The notes under the pieces were generated by a model. The model saw only the letters and a list, made by a program, of their open reading frames with translations, was not told the origin of the DNA and searched no databases. Made by a program: the position numbers and the translations under genes. This document shows, piece by piece, positions 24,171 to 33,101 of a stretch of DNA of 44,472 nucleotides. This DNA comes from an uncultured Anaerolineales bacterium. Lineage in GTDB: Bacteria; Chloroflexota; Anaerolineae; Anaerolineales; UBA4823. The first letter of the stretch is position 1. Every line of letters starts with the position of its first letter. The DNA is taken from NCBI GenBank assembly GCA_937928795.1, contig CALFWB010000046.1:1-44472 (forward strand), read 5' to 3'.

Positions 24171-26440
24171 TGCTCACCTTCCTCTGCCGATATTTCTTCT
24201 AGACCAGAAGACGCCAACGAGAGAAGAACGGAAAATGTCGTCCCCTCTCCCACTTGGCTATCCACCCAAATCCGCCCGTTCAAAGCCTCCACCAAGGTTT
24301 TGACGAGGTACAAAGCGCTGCCGTTCTCGGCTACGCCGCGGATTTCAACCCGCCGTTCACGCGAGAAGAGGTTGGGGAGGTCTTCTACGGCAACACCACC
24401 GCCGCAGTCTTGAATCTGCACGAGCACATACCCTTTGGCTTGGTTTTCCTTTTCTTCCCTCACCGCAATGCGAACCGTGCTTCCCTCAGGGGAGACTTTG
24501 AGGGCGTTTTGGAGCAGTTTGACCAAAATCTGTTCTAGAGCGCCGGGGTCGCCCAAAACGGGGCAGAGTTCGGCCGGCAAGTCGCTCTGCAACTCGATCT
24601 GACGGGCATTTTGGAGTTCGCGCACCTCCGCCAAGGCATTTTCAAGCACTTCCGACAAGGAAACCGCTTCTACGCTAAGCTGCATTTGACCGCCTTGCAG
24701 ATCGATGGCTGGGGTATAGTCATCCAAGATTGCCATCATGCGCTGGGTGGCGATGCGAATGCGCTCTAAGAATTTGCGCTGCAGGGTGCCTAAGATGCCA
24801 ACCGACTCACCCAATAAAAAGTCGGTGTAGCCGATAATCGAAGCTAAAGGTTGACGCAGTTCGGTGGCCAGATTGGCGAGCAGATTCACGCCTTCTCCAC
24901 CGCCTTCCAATTGGGTGCGCCGCAATTGCTGTTGACTTTCTTCCAGCTTGTCGCGCAGGTGGGCAATTTCTTCCAGCGCAAGGCGCAATTCTCCTTCCAG
25001 CCCGCCAGAGTCAACGGTCGTCAACTGCGGTAGCGCAGGGGAAACCTCCTTGAACTCCTCGCTCTTAGTTGTTTGCGGGTAATTTTCTTGCAGTGTATTC
25101 CATTCAGCTTGCAGGGCATTCAATTGATCCTGGGTCGCTGCAAGAGCTTGTTGGGCTTCTACAAGGGCTTGCTGGGTTTGGGCAAGTTCAAGGCTGGCTT
25201 GTACCTGACTCTGCAGTTGACGGATGATCTTACCAACCAGACGGCACAGGTTAACCAGTTGGATTTGCTCATCGCCGCTCCACGCGTGCCCGGAGTAGGG
25301 CGAAAGCAAAATGATCCCAAAAAGGGGGGATTGATCCTCAGCTAGGATCACCCCCATTAAGAGATCACCACTTTGCTTCAACTGGAGAGAAGAAGCCAGA
25401 TAACTCAGGTCGGGTACTGAGGCGTCGGCTTTCATGCGCATCGGTTTGGCATGGCGGAGATTAGCAGCCAAAGTGGGCATCTGACGGCCATCCAGAATCG
25501 CCCCTTCGAGGGTTGCTTCTCGGATCAAGTCATATCCTCCGTGAACGACAATCTGCCATGCCTCATCAGGCGGTGAAACTAAGCAACACAAGTCGGCGCG
25601 CAGGGCGCGGGCAAAGAGGGCAGAGAGAGCGCTGCTCAACTGCCCTCTTTGCATGTCAACCGGCAAGCTCAGGCAGGTCTGAATGAGCTGCATTTCGAGG
25701 AGGGTCAGCCGTTCGGCCGGAGCAGGGCTTTCGGCAGGGGTAGGCAAAGGCTCAACGAGGATTGGGAGCGGCGCTCGGAGGGGGATTAGGATTAAGAGCG
25801 GATAGGCGATGATCTCTGCCAGTCGAATAATGCCCGAATAATCCTGTTGTGGAGCGGGAAAGAGGAAATGAAGCCAATACCCTACTCCGATTGCTAAAAA
25901 GAAAAGCCACGCTGCGCTCCAGCCATCCGGCCGCTTGACCAATAGTAAAATAAGGGCAAACAAGGCAATCCCGGCGCCGCTCAGCGTAGCGATCTGATCG
26001 ACCAAGCTGCCATTGAAAGCATTCGCACCGTTCTGGTTAACCCACCACAGGCAGAGGAAGATACCTAAGAAGAAACCAAAAAAAGAGAACAACAGGGTGG
26101 CGGAGTCGGCACGGCGTTGCGGTTGAGGAAACACCCAAAGCCAAAGCAGGAGGATCAGGCTAAAAACCCCAGCCGTGCGTTCCAGGACAGGCAGCAACAC
26201 GGGATCGGCGATCAAGCCCTGCCAAGCCATCCCCCCGGCAACAAAGAGGGCAATGCGCAAAACCAAAAGGGGCAGAAAACCGAACAGCAGACGACGTCTG
26301 AAAGGCTGTTGATCGCTGCGCCACAAGTAGAAACTGATCGGCAAAACCGCCATGAGGGAGAAAGCAACAACCAAATGATAGATCAAGTTGCCGGGAGGCT
26401 GGATCAGCAAATCCAAAAAAGGCTGGAAAACAGCAGGCAT
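24167..26440 (-). CDS. Membrane histidine-kinase-like protein lacking the phosphoacceptor His
   Basis: About seven or eight hydrophobic segments fill residues 18-225. A GAF-like region (about 250-405), a long Gln-rich coiled coil (about 410-510) and a kinase core follow. The H-box reads ANLATELRQPLASIIGY, so Thr526 stands where His is normal. The ATPase domain keeps an asparagine in the N-box (LLQNALKVSPEG) and DCGGGV in the G1 box, but G2 reads NGSALYLVKTL rather than GLGL. It may be a non-phosphorylating signal protein or use another mechanism. ATG 26440 follows AAGGA; a TTG lies two codons upstream. No response regulator is adjacent. Confidence 0.8.
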   Translation of the reverse strand: MPAVFQPFLDLLIQPPGNLIYHLVVAFSLMAVLPISFYLWRSDQQPFRRRLLFGFLPLLVLRIALFVAGGMAWQGLIADPVLLPVLERTAGVFSLILLLWLWVFPQPQRRADSATLLFSFFGFFLGIFLCLWWVNQNGANAFNGSLVDQIATLSGAGIALFALILLLVKRPDGWSAAWLFFLAIGVGYWLHFLFPAPQQDYSGIIRLAEIIAYPLLILIPLRAPLPILVEPLPTPAESPAPAERLTLLEMQLIQTCLSLPVDMQRGQLSSALSALFARALRADLCCLVSPPDEAWQIVVHGGYDLIREATLEGAILDGRQMPTLAANLRHAKPMRMKADASVPDLSYLASSLQLKQSGDLLMGVILAEDQSPLFGIILLSPYSGHAWSGDEQIQLVNLCRLVGKIIRQLQSQVQASLELAQTQQALVEAQQALAATQDQLNALQAEWNTLQENYPQTTKSEEFKEVSPALPQLTTVDSGGLEGELRLALEEIAHLRDKLEESQQQLRRTQLEGGGEGVNLLANLATELRQPLASIIGYTDFLLGESVGILGTLQRKFLERIRIATQRMMAILDDYTPAIDLQGGQMQLSVEAVSLSEVLENALAEVRELQNARQIELQSDLPAELCPVLGDPGALEQILVKLLQNALKVSPEGSTVRIAVREEKENQAKGYVLVQIQDCGGGVAVEDLPNLFSRERRVEIRGVAENGSALYLVKTLVEALNGRIWVDSQVGEGTTFSVLLSLASSGLEEISAEEGEQ

Positions 26441-26458
26441 GCGCAAATCCTTGCTAAA

Positions 26459-26464
26459 ATTATA
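26459..26464 (-). promoter_or_regulatory. Extended -10 promoter for the kinase/LysM/LCP operon
   Basis: The reverse strand reads TGCTATAAT, an extended -10 motif, ending about 18 nt before the ATG at 26440. It is divergent from the tRNA-Leu promoter. A TTGAAA lies 23 nt upstream, too far for a normal spacer. Confidence 0.55.
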
Positions 26465-26495
26465 GCACGTGGCGAGAAAAAATCCGCTTTCAAGG

Positions 26496-26523
26496 TTGAC
26501 AAACGTCGCTTTCGGAGTAAAAT
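26496..26523 (+). promoter_or_regulatory. tRNA-Leu promoter
   Basis: TTGACA (26496-26501), a 16-bp spacer and TAAAAT (26518-26523) stand 12 nt before the mature tRNA 5' end, which fits direct transcription of the tRNA. Confidence 0.75.
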
Positions 26524-26535
26524 TTTGGTTAGAAA

Positions 26536-26619
<84 letters not shown>

Positions 26620-26651
26620 CTCTTAGCTGTCATCCTCCTTTTCACCCATGC

Positions 26652-26677
26652 TCGTCCGCTGCGGCGGACGATTTTTT
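26652..26677 (+). terminator. Intrinsic terminator after tRNA-Leu
   Basis: TCGTCCGC (26652-26659) pairs exactly with GCGGACGA (26664-26671) around a 4-nt loop and is followed by TTTTTT. Confidence 0.85.
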
Positions 26678-26771
26678 ATCCTCAACGCAGGAAAGGATGC
26701 AACCTTGATGCCTGATTGAAGGCGCTGAGAAAATCATTCCAAGCACAGCGAGACACCCCCCAGAAAATAGA

Positions 26772-26920
26772 CCTAGGGCTTTTCAATCATCGAATCGCTT
26801 TGTGCTTTTCTTGCGGATTTGGTATGCTGAAACGGTTCCCTCATCCCCAACCCTTCTCCCTAAGGCAGAAGGGAGCAGCGCCTCCCCTCGCCCTCTGGGC
26901 GAGGGGCCGGGGTGCTGTCC
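26772..26920 (+). repeat. Composite dispersed repeat, forward copy
   Basis: The first 75 nt (TAGGGCTTTTCAATCATCGA and onward) closely match the reverse complement of 8075-8146. The following C-rich/G-rich inverted blocks resemble those at 6686-6725 and 7995-8065. Confidence 0.65.
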
Positions 26921-27169
26921 TGAGCGCCGCACTGAGCTTGCCGAAGTGCTTGTCGAAGGGTAAGGGCGGGTTTCGACAAGCTCAACCCAGCGGGTTTCGA
27001 TACGCTCCACTGCGTTCCGCTACTCAACCCGCGGCTTTTTCCTCGCCCTCTGGGAGAGGGTCCGAGGGCGTTGTCCTGAGCGCCGCACTGAGCTTGCCGA
27101 AGTGCTTGTCGAAGGGTAAGGGCGCAAGGGTTGATCCTAAGCGGAGCTTGCTGTTCCGAAAAGAGCTTC

Positions 27170-27265
27170 TCATTGAATGTGTGCACTCAAAAGTTGTTGG
27201 CAACATTGCTTTGTAGGACAACTCATTGAGTTGTCCTACAACTTTTGCGTGGACACTCATTGAAT
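27170..27265 (+). mobile_element. MITE-like 78-bp element, copy 2, with 9-bp target duplication
   Basis: The element spans 27179-27256. Its ends, GTGTGCACTCAAAAGTTGT and ACAACTTTTGCGTGGACAC, are imperfect inverted repeats, and the 27-bp palindrome lies at 27213-27239. TCATTGAAT occurs immediately on both sides (27170-27178 and 27257-27265), a 9-bp target-site duplication. No coding sequence is inside, so it must depend on a transposase elsewhere. Confidence 0.85.
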
Positions 27266-27384
27266 TTTTGAAAAGCCCTAATTGCGAAGGGAAAGTAGCC
27301 CCCTCCGTCCTTCGGACACCTCCCCTAATTCCAAAGGATTTGGGGGAGGCCGGGTGGGGGCCGAGTTGGGGTTATAATACGCTC

Positions 27385-27742
27385 ATGCCACCCAGAAGAA
27401 CCACGCCACGGGGATACGCAAAAGCCCAGAGATTACGCAAACACCTCACCCCGGCTGAACGTAAACTTTGGGAACATCTGCGCGGCGACAAACTTGGCGT
27501 CAATTTCCGCCGTCAGCACGCCATCGGCCCTTACGTTGCTGATTTCTGCTGCATCAGTCAGAAGGAAATTGATCATCGAATTGGATGGCAGTCAACATCT
27601 TGAGCAAGCCGAATAGGACGCCGAACGCACGAAATTCCTCGCAGCGCAGGGCTATCGTGTTCTGCGCTTTTGGAACAACGAGGTCCTGACAGAGATCGAC
27701 GCAGTCATTCGGGCAATCTGCTACGCACTTGAAAAGCCGTAA
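27385..27742 (+). pseudogene. Broken DUF559 (endonuclease-like) gene
   Basis: The first frame encodes RLRKHLTPAERKLWEHLRGD and GPYVADFCC, typical of DUF559 proteins of the Vsr/restriction-like fold. After the QK codons near 27563 the family sequence continues in a different frame (LIIELDGSQHLEQAE), then hits TAG at about 27614 where family members usually have tyrosine, and resumes as DAERTKFLAAQGYRVLRFWN to the stop at 27742. One frameshift plus one nonsense change mark a decayed gene. A TATAAT lies 7 nt before the ATG, so it was possibly leaderless. Confidence 0.82.
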
Positions 27743-27783
27743 ATTCCCTTGCTTGTTCGGCGCTGCTGAGGTATGATGAAGTT

Positions 27784-28191
27784 ATGAAACGCATCTACTT
27801 CAGTTGGCGATATGCCCTGATCATTGGCGCAGTGTTGCTTGCTTTGCGCTTTGTGATGGCCTTTAACCAGCGCATCAACGAGATGCATCGGTTGGCAGCT
27901 CAAAGCACGCGCGTCGCAGCCACCTTGAGCCAATTGACCCAAGAAAGCATTGCTCTGACAACCCAGATCGCTTTAGCAACCTTACCCGCCGGAGTCGAGC
28001 AATGGGCGTATGAAAAGGGTCACATGGCCCGCCCTGGCGATCGGGTGATCATCCCCTTGCCGCCTGGCGGCGCAACGCCCATCCCCACGCCCACGCCACC
28101 CCCTCAACCCGTTGTGTTGAGCAACTGGAAGGTCTGGCTTCTGCTATTTGTGGATGAAGCCAAAGCCCAAGACCTGCTCAGCCGTCCCTAG
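27784..28191 (+). CDS. FtsB/DivIC-like septum formation initiator protein
   Basis: The 135-residue protein has one membrane segment (about 10-27, YALIIGAVLLALRFVMAF) and a coiled-coil stretch (about 28-60). It then has the AYEKGHMARPGDRVIIPLP pattern seen after the coiled coil of DivIC/FtsB-type proteins. A Pro/Thr linker and a short hydrophobic tail follow. Such proteins link early and late divisome components. It lies between a pseudogene and methylglyoxal synthase with no close operon partner. The ATG follows ATGATGAAGTT without a strong ribosome site. Confidence 0.68.
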   Translation: MKRIYFSWRYALIIGAVLLALRFVMAFNQRINEMHRLAAQSTRVAATLSQLTQESIALTTQIALATLPAGVEQWAYEKGHMARPGDRVIIPLPPGGATPIPTPTPPPQPVVLSNWKVWLLLFVDEAKAQDLLSRP

Positions 28192-28292
28192 CTCTGATCG
28201 CAAACGAAGTACCCATATTCAATCTAATCCCTCACCCTGTCCCATTTGACAGATCGTTTTCAGTCTAGTTTTGTAAGCGAGGAAGGTGTCTG

Positions 28293-28778
28293 ATGAAATA
28301 CCAGAAAATCACCATGAGCCCGAATAAGAAAATTGCTCTTGTCGCCCACGACAACAAAAAGCGTGACCTGTTGGAATGGGCGCGCTTCAACCGAGATTTG
28401 CTTGCCCAGCATGAAATTTACGCTACCGGCACGACCGGTTACGTTTTGGAGAAAGCGTTGAACATCCCGATCCATAAACTCCAGAGCGGCCCTCTCGGAG
28501 GCGATCAACAAATTGGGGCAAAGATCGCCGACAATGAGATCGACTTCCTGATTTTCTTTTGGGATCCGCTCGAACCCATGCCGCATGACCCGGATGTGAA
28601 GGCTTTATTGCGGATGGCGGTGGTTTGGAATATCCCCATTGCCTGCAATCGCGCCACGGCCGACTTCATGATCTCCTCGCCGCTCATGGATGGTGAATAC
28701 GAACGCTTGGTGCCGGATTACCAAAGTTACCGTCAACGAAATATCCAATGGGAGAAAGAGAGCCTGCAGGAAGCCTAA
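28293..28778 (+). CDS. mgsA: Methylglyoxal synthase
   Basis: The 161-residue protein matches Mgs[20 protein letters not shown] at the N-terminus, [13 protein letters not shown] (phosphate-binding), [15 protein letters not shown] with the catalytic Asp, and [20 protein letters not shown]. It converts dihydroxyacetone phosphate to methylglyoxal and phosphate, a bypass that relieves sugar-phosphate build-up. GAGGAAGG precedes the ATG. The MFS transporter follows after about 20 nt, suggesting cotranscription. Confidence 0.95.
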   Translation: MKYQKITMSPNKKIALVAHDNKKRDLLEWARFNRDLLAQHEIYATGTTGYVLEKALNIPIHKLQSGPLGGDQQIGAKIADNEIDFLIFFWDPLEPMPHDPDVKALLRMAVVWNIPIACNRATADFMISSPLMDGEYERLVPDYQSYRQRNIQWEKESLQEA

Positions 28779-28799
28779 GCAAAGGGGGACATAGCCTGC

Positions 28800-30014
28800 G
28801 TGTCTTTATCAAGAACTCCCTCTTTCCCGGCTCAATTTTGGTTGTTGTTCAGCGGCATGTTGATCAGCGCCATCGGGGCGAGCATGATCTGGCCGTTCCT
28901 GATGATTTACATCAGTGAGCGGCTCGATAGTCCCTTGACCGTAAACGCCAGCCTGATCTCACTCAATTCTATAGCCGGGCTGATCAGCTCGTTAATTGCT
29001 GGGCCAATCATCGACCGACTTGGTCGCAAACGGGTGATGGTGGTCAGCTTGCTGACCAATGCGCTGGGCTTTGTCTTGTTGAGCCGCGCTCAATCTCTTG
29101 CAGCTTTTGCGCTGCTGATGGTGCTGCAGGGGGCTTCAAACCCGCTCTATCGGGTCGGAGCCGATGCGATGATCGCCGATCTGATCCCCGAAAACAAGCG
29201 CATTGATGCCTATTCCCGCATGCGCTTGAGCAACAATTTGGGCGTGGCAATTGGGCCTGCCCTGGGTGGGTTTTTGGCTTCGGTTTCTTATACCATTGCG
29301 TTCTATGGCGCCGCCGGGGGGCTTTTTCTCTACGGGTTCTTGGTTGCCATAGGAGCGAAAGAAACCCTCCCCAAACTTCTGCCTTCCCTTCGCCCTTCCG
29401 AAAACCCAGCCGACAAAGGCTGGGGAGGGTACAAAGCCGTGCTCCAAGATTGGCGCTTTCTGCGCTTTGCGCTGATCTTGGTCTTGCCGCAGATCAGCGC
29501 TGCCATCTTATGGGTCTTATTAGGGGTTTACACCAAAATGCACTTTGGCATTTCCGAAAAGCTCTATGGCTGGATTCCGGTCACCAATGCTTCGATGGTC
29601 GTCCTCTTTCAGCTTGCGGTTACGGCGGTCAGCCGCCGTTATCCCCCTCTGATCGCCCTTGCGGTTGGCTCGTTGCTTTACGGCTTAGGGGTGGGCAGCG
29701 TGGCGCTTGGACAAGGGTTTTGGGGGTTCTGGATAAGCATGGTGATCGTGACGGTGGGAGAGATGATCTTGGTGCCGACGTCTTCCACTTACGTCGCCAA
29801 TTTGGCGCCGACCGATCGGCGCGGCCGCTATATGAGCCTTTACAGCTTAACCTGGATAGTGGCTTCGGGAATTGGGCCACTGGCAGGCGGCTTTTTAAAC
29901 GACGCCTTTGGTGCCTTGGCGATGTGGATTGGGGGTGGTGTGGCAGGGGTTCTGGCAGCGGTCGCCTTCCTTTGGGAATGGAAAGCAAAGCCGGCGGTGG
30001 GTTCGCTTGCCTGA
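28800..30014 (+). CDS. Major facilitator superfamily transporter
   Basis: The 404-residue protein has about twelve hydrophobic segments, a motif-A-like loop between segments 2 and 3 (GPIIDRLGRKRVMV) and a DRRGRYMSLYSLTW segment before helix 11. It is probably a proton-driven drug or metabolite exporter of the DHA1 type; the substrate is unknown. GTG 28800 is the start giving a normal N-terminus, with AAAGGGGG about 12 nt upstream. It follows methylglyoxal synthase closely and ends 13 nt from the convergent PEP carboxylase stop. Confidence 0.88.
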   Translation: MSLSRTPSFPAQFWLLFSGMLISAIGASMIWPFLMIYISERLDSPLTVNASLISLNSIAGLISSLIAGPIIDRLGRKRVMVVSLLTNALGFVLLSRAQSLAAFALLMVLQGASNPLYRVGADAMIADLIPENKRIDAYSRMRLSNNLGVAIGPALGGFLASVSYTIAFYGAAGGLFLYGFLVAIGAKETLPKLLPSLRPSENPADKGWGGYKAVLQDWRFLRFALILVLPQISAAILWVLLGVYTKMHFGISEKLYGWIPVTNASMVVLFQLAVTAVSRRYPPLIALAVGSLLYGLGVGSVALGQGFWGFWISMVIVTVGEMILVPTSSTYVANLAPTDRRGRYMSLYSLTWIVASGIGPLAGGFLNDAFGALAMWIGGGVAGVLAAVAFLWEWKAKPAVGSLA

Positions 30015-30027
30015 AGCTGTGGCTTTC

Positions 30028-32781
30028 TCAGCCCGTGTTCTGTAGGCCGGCTGCAATGCCGTTGATGGTCAACACGATCACCTCGAAGACGGTTTGGGCG
30101 GGCAAGCTTTCGGGGTCGGGGAATTGTCGCCATCTGCCCAGCATCTCAACTTGCAGGTAATTTAGGGGATCGATATAGGGGTTACGCAAGCGCACTGCCC
30201 GCTGGGTAATCGGCTCGTCGTCCAGCAATTGGCTATGCCCGCTGGCGCGCAGCACCCACTCCACGGTGCGCTCATACTCATCGCGGATGATTTGATAATA
30301 GCGCTTCCCTTGCCGGGCGTCTTTGACCAACTCCAGATAGAGGGCGGCGATTCCCATGTCAGCCCGCACCAGAGAGTTTTCGGCGTTGCTGATCAGGGCG
30401 TGGAAGAACGGCCAACCCTGATACATCTCGCGCAGACGGGCTTCATCGCCTAAGATAGCCAAACCACTGCCTAGACCATACCAGCCGGGCAGGTTGTAGC
30501 GGCTCTGCATCCACGAAAAGACCCACGGGATGGCGCGCAAGCCCTCCAAGGTGAGGGTCGCTTGGCGGACAGCCGGGCGGGAGCCGATTTGCAGGCGGCG
30601 GATTACATCAATGGGCGTCACGGCTTGCCAAAAGTCCAAAAAGGCTGGGTCTTCGTACACCAATTGGCGATAGGTGCGAAAAGCTTGCCTTGCCATTTGG
30701 TCTAAGGCTTCTCGCCAAGAGGGGTCAACTTGAGGTTGACCGTTGGGAGCAGAAGCCAAAAGAACTGCGTGAACCAACTGTTCAAGGTTACGGTGCGCCA
30801 GGGCGGGGTTGGAATAGCGAGCGGCGATCACTTCGCCTTGCTCGGTGACCCGAAAGCGGCCTTGGATAGTGCCAGCCGGCTGAGCGCGAATCGCTCGATT
30901 GGCCGGTCCCCCGCCACGGGCAATCGTTCCTCCCCGTCCATGAAAGATGGTTAGCTTGACCGCGGCAGCCTGCGCCACTTTGACGATCTCCTCCTGAGCT
31001 TGATACAACGCCCAGTTCGCCATCAGCAAACCACCGTCTTTGTTGCTGTCAGAATAACCGATCATGACCATTTGTTCATTCTGGCAAGTGTGGAGGTGTT
31101 GCTGGTAGAGGGGCAATTCAAACAGTTCCTGCAGGATGCGGGGTGCATTTTCGAGATCGGCGATCGACTCAAACAAGGGGCAGATCGAAAAGCCCTCGGC
31201 GCAGCCTGTCCAGTGAGCGAGGAGCAGAGCGCTCAAGATGTCGGCGGCGCAATGGGTCATGGAGATGATCAAGGGACCAAACAGCTCTGCGCCATAGGTG
31301 CGGCGGGCGCGGTTGATCAGGGAGAACAACGCCCAGGTCTTAGCGGTCTCAGCGGTGACGCCAGGGTTCTCCGCCAAGGGGGGTGGCGGAGCGGACAGCA
31401 CACTGATCAGAGCATCCAAACGCTGCTCGGCCGCTAAGCTCTCGAAGGCTGGGGCGATTTGCAACGCTCGCAACACCTCGCCGACCGTGCGGTTGAGCAT
31501 GGCCGAGTCTTCACGGATATCCAATCGAGCGGCGTGCAAACCGAAGATAGCCAGTTGCCGTTGCAGACGGCTCAGGTTCTTGCGGCGCACTGAGGCAGGC
31601 AGGGCTTCTTGCATCCAGCGCAAGGGACGCCAGAGATGTTCAACCGTGATACGCGAAGGCTGCGGCTCGGGCGAGAGCAGGTTGGCTTTCATATCGGCTT
31701 GGGAGGCAAAGGCTAAATCGTTTGCCAGCAGGGAGAGAAGCAGGCGATACGGTTCGTGGGCATACCGTTTGGCGATGTATTGGCTGTGTTCGGGGAGCGG
31801 CTGGCGTTCTTCCAGCCACTCTTGCAGAGCGGGAGGGAGGGGAAAACGGCGAGCGCTGATGCTTAACCGTCGCGCCTGTTCGCTCAGTTCGCGGCGGTGC
31901 TTTTCGATTGCCAGACCGCGATGGAGGCGCAAGGTTTCAATGGTCACTTCGGGGGTCACGTTGGGATTGCCATCCCGATCGCCACCGATCCAAGATGCTA
32001 AGCGCAGCCAGGGTCGCTCTACTTGCAGACCTGCATAGTGTTCGGCCAGGGCAAGGTCTAAATCCTCATAGAGTTTAGGTAAAGTCTCCCAAAAGACGTT
32101 CTCAATGTAGTACAAACCGGTGCGCACTTCATCGGTCACTTCATACTTGCTGACGCGGGTTCGTTCGGTCAGCCATAGGGCAGTGATTTCGGCTTGGATC
32201 GCTTCGAGCAGCTCCTCTTCCTGCCGTGGGGTGCAGGCGAATTGGGTTAGCTCTTCAAGGGCTGCAGCAATGCGTTGCAATTTGGAAAGGATCGTGCGCC
32301 GCCGTGCTTCGGTTGGGTGGGCGGTTAGCACAATTTCGATGGAAAGGTTTTGAAGCAATTCCGCCATCTGGTGCTGGCTAACGCCGCGTTCTTTGAGCAG
32401 GGCAATGGCTTCGCCGATCGAATCGTGTTCAGGGCGGGGGTAGATTTCCCTTTGGCGCTGGCGCAAGGTATCAAGGCGGAAGCGCTCTTCGGCAAGGTTG
32501 ACCAAATCAAAGTAGGTGGCAAAGGCTGCCGCAAGGATTTGCGCTTCACTGGGCTGCAAGCGTTTGAAAAGGGCAGGCAACTGCGTTTCGGCTTCTGGAT
32601 CGCCGTGGCGGCGCGCCTTGGTCGCTGCCCGAATGCGCTCGATCATCTCGAAGATCGCCACGCCCTCGAATTCTAAGATCACCTTTCCCAACAGGCTGCC
32701 CAAGAGGTGAACCAATTGGGAGATGTCGAGAGGTTTGCCACACGGGAGTTCGAGGTCGGTAAAGGCGGTTTGGCTTGCCAT
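30028..32781 (-). CDS. ppc: Phosphoenolpyruvate carboxylase
   Basis: The protein of 917 residues carries the bacterial PEPC active-site motifs: VLTAHPTEARRRT around residue 150, MIGYSDSNKDGGLL, the FHGRGGTIARGGGPANRAI loop and a C-terminal NTG. It carboxylates PEP with bicarbonate to oxaloacetate. ATG 32781 is chosen; a TTG seven codons upstream is also open, and neither has a clear ribosome site. It follows the F420 operon on the same strand, but MITE copy 3 and other repeats separate them. PEP is also a possible CofC substrate, so the proximity may be meaningful or not. Confidence 0.95.
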   Translation of the reverse strand: MASQTAFTDLELPCGKPLDISQLVHLLGSLLGKVILEFEGVAIFEMIERIRAATKARRHGDPEAETQLPALFKRLQPSEAQILAAAFATYFDLVNLAEERFRLDTLRQRQREIYPRPEHDSIGEAIALLKERGVSQHQMAELLQNLSIEIVLTAHPTEARRRTILSKLQRIAAALEELTQFACTPRQEEELLEAIQAEITALWLTERTRVSKYEVTDEVRTGLYYIENVFWETLPKLYEDLDLALAEHYAGLQVERPWLRLASWIGGDRDGNPNVTPEVTIETLRLHRGLAIEKHRRELSEQARRLSISARRFPLPPALQEWLEERQPLPEHSQYIAKRYAHEPYRLLLSLLANDLAFASQADMKANLLSPEPQPSRITVEHLWRPLRWMQEALPASVRRKNLSRLQRQLAIFGLHAARLDIREDSAMLNRTVGEVLRALQIAPAFESLAAEQRLDALISVLSAPPPPLAENPGVTAETAKTWALFSLINRARRTYGAELFGPLIISMTHCAADILSALLLAHWTGCAEGFSICPLFESIADLENAPRILQELFELPLYQQHLHTCQNEQMVMIGYSDSNKDGGLLMANWALYQAQEEIVKVAQAAAVKLTIFHGRGGTIARGGGPANRAIRAQPAGTIQGRFRVTEQGEVIAARYSNPALAHRNLEQLVHAVLLASAPNGQPQVDPSWREALDQMARQAFRTYRQLVYEDPAFLDFWQAVTPIDVIRRLQIGSRPAVRQATLTLEGLRAIPWVFSWMQSRYNLPGWYGLGSGLAILGDEARLREMYQGWPFFHALISNAENSLVRADMGIAALYLELVKDARQGKRYYQIIRDEYERTVEWVLRASGHSQLLDDEPITQRAVRLRNPYIDPLNYLQVEMLGRWRQFPDPESLPAQTVFEVIVLTINGIAAGLQNTG

Positions 32782-33101
32782 GCGGACGAAATCAGAGACC
32801 AAATTGAGGAATTTGGGTAACTATCGTCCCATTTTACCGCAGTTTTGCTAAGCTGTCCCTATAGCCGGACAATCGTGTGCACTCAAAAGTTGTTGGCAAC
32901 ATTGCTTTGTAGGACAACTCAATGAGTTGTCCTACAACTTTTGCGTGGACACGGACAATCGTGACTGTTTCAAAAGTTGAGCTTATCGAAATCCGCCCTC
33001 ACCCTTCGACAAGCTCAGGGCAGCGCCCTTCGACAAGCCTGAAGCGTTCTGTGAGCTGCCTGCCAAAGAAGAAGCTGGCTAAGCGGAACAGTCGAAGAGT
33101 G
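32782..33101. other. Intergenic region between cofC and ppc, filled by repeats
   Basis: Apart from MITE copy 3 (32866-32960), the stretch contains two CCCTTCGACAAGC units (32997-33045), a common dispersed repeat type. No gene is seen. Confidence 0.65.
32867..32960 (+). mobile_element. MITE-like 78-bp element, copy 3, with 8-bp target duplication
   Basis: The element spans 32875-32952 and differs from copy 2 by only one base in the palindrome centre. GGACAATC lies directly on both sides (32867-32874 and 32953-32960), so insertion generated an 8-bp duplication. It separates the F420 operon from ppc. Confidence 0.87.

Larger units (their letters stand above)
26678..27384. other. Repeat-rich intergenic region
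   Basis: No gene is supported over about 700 bp. It contains the TAGGGCTTTTCA composite repeat (about 26772-26920). Two copies of a unit with CTGAGCGCCGCACTGAGCTT and GTGCTTGTCGAAGGGTAAGG lie at about 26920-26968 and 27074-27122. A GTTTCGATACGCTCCACTGC element (about 26995-27031), MITE copy 2 and C-rich inverted units follow. It reads as a landing zone for small elements. Confidence 0.7.

Noticed and set aside
27600-27620. TAG in the DUF559 gene as possible pyrrolysine
   Set aside because: A frameshift lies just upstream and the family has tyrosine here, so simple decay is more likely.
31298-32038. Long open frame (246 codons) on the plus strand
   Set aside because: It is antisense to PEP carboxylase, whose motifs are clear in the other strand, and its composition (Arg/Ser/Ala-rich) is typical of a shadow frame.
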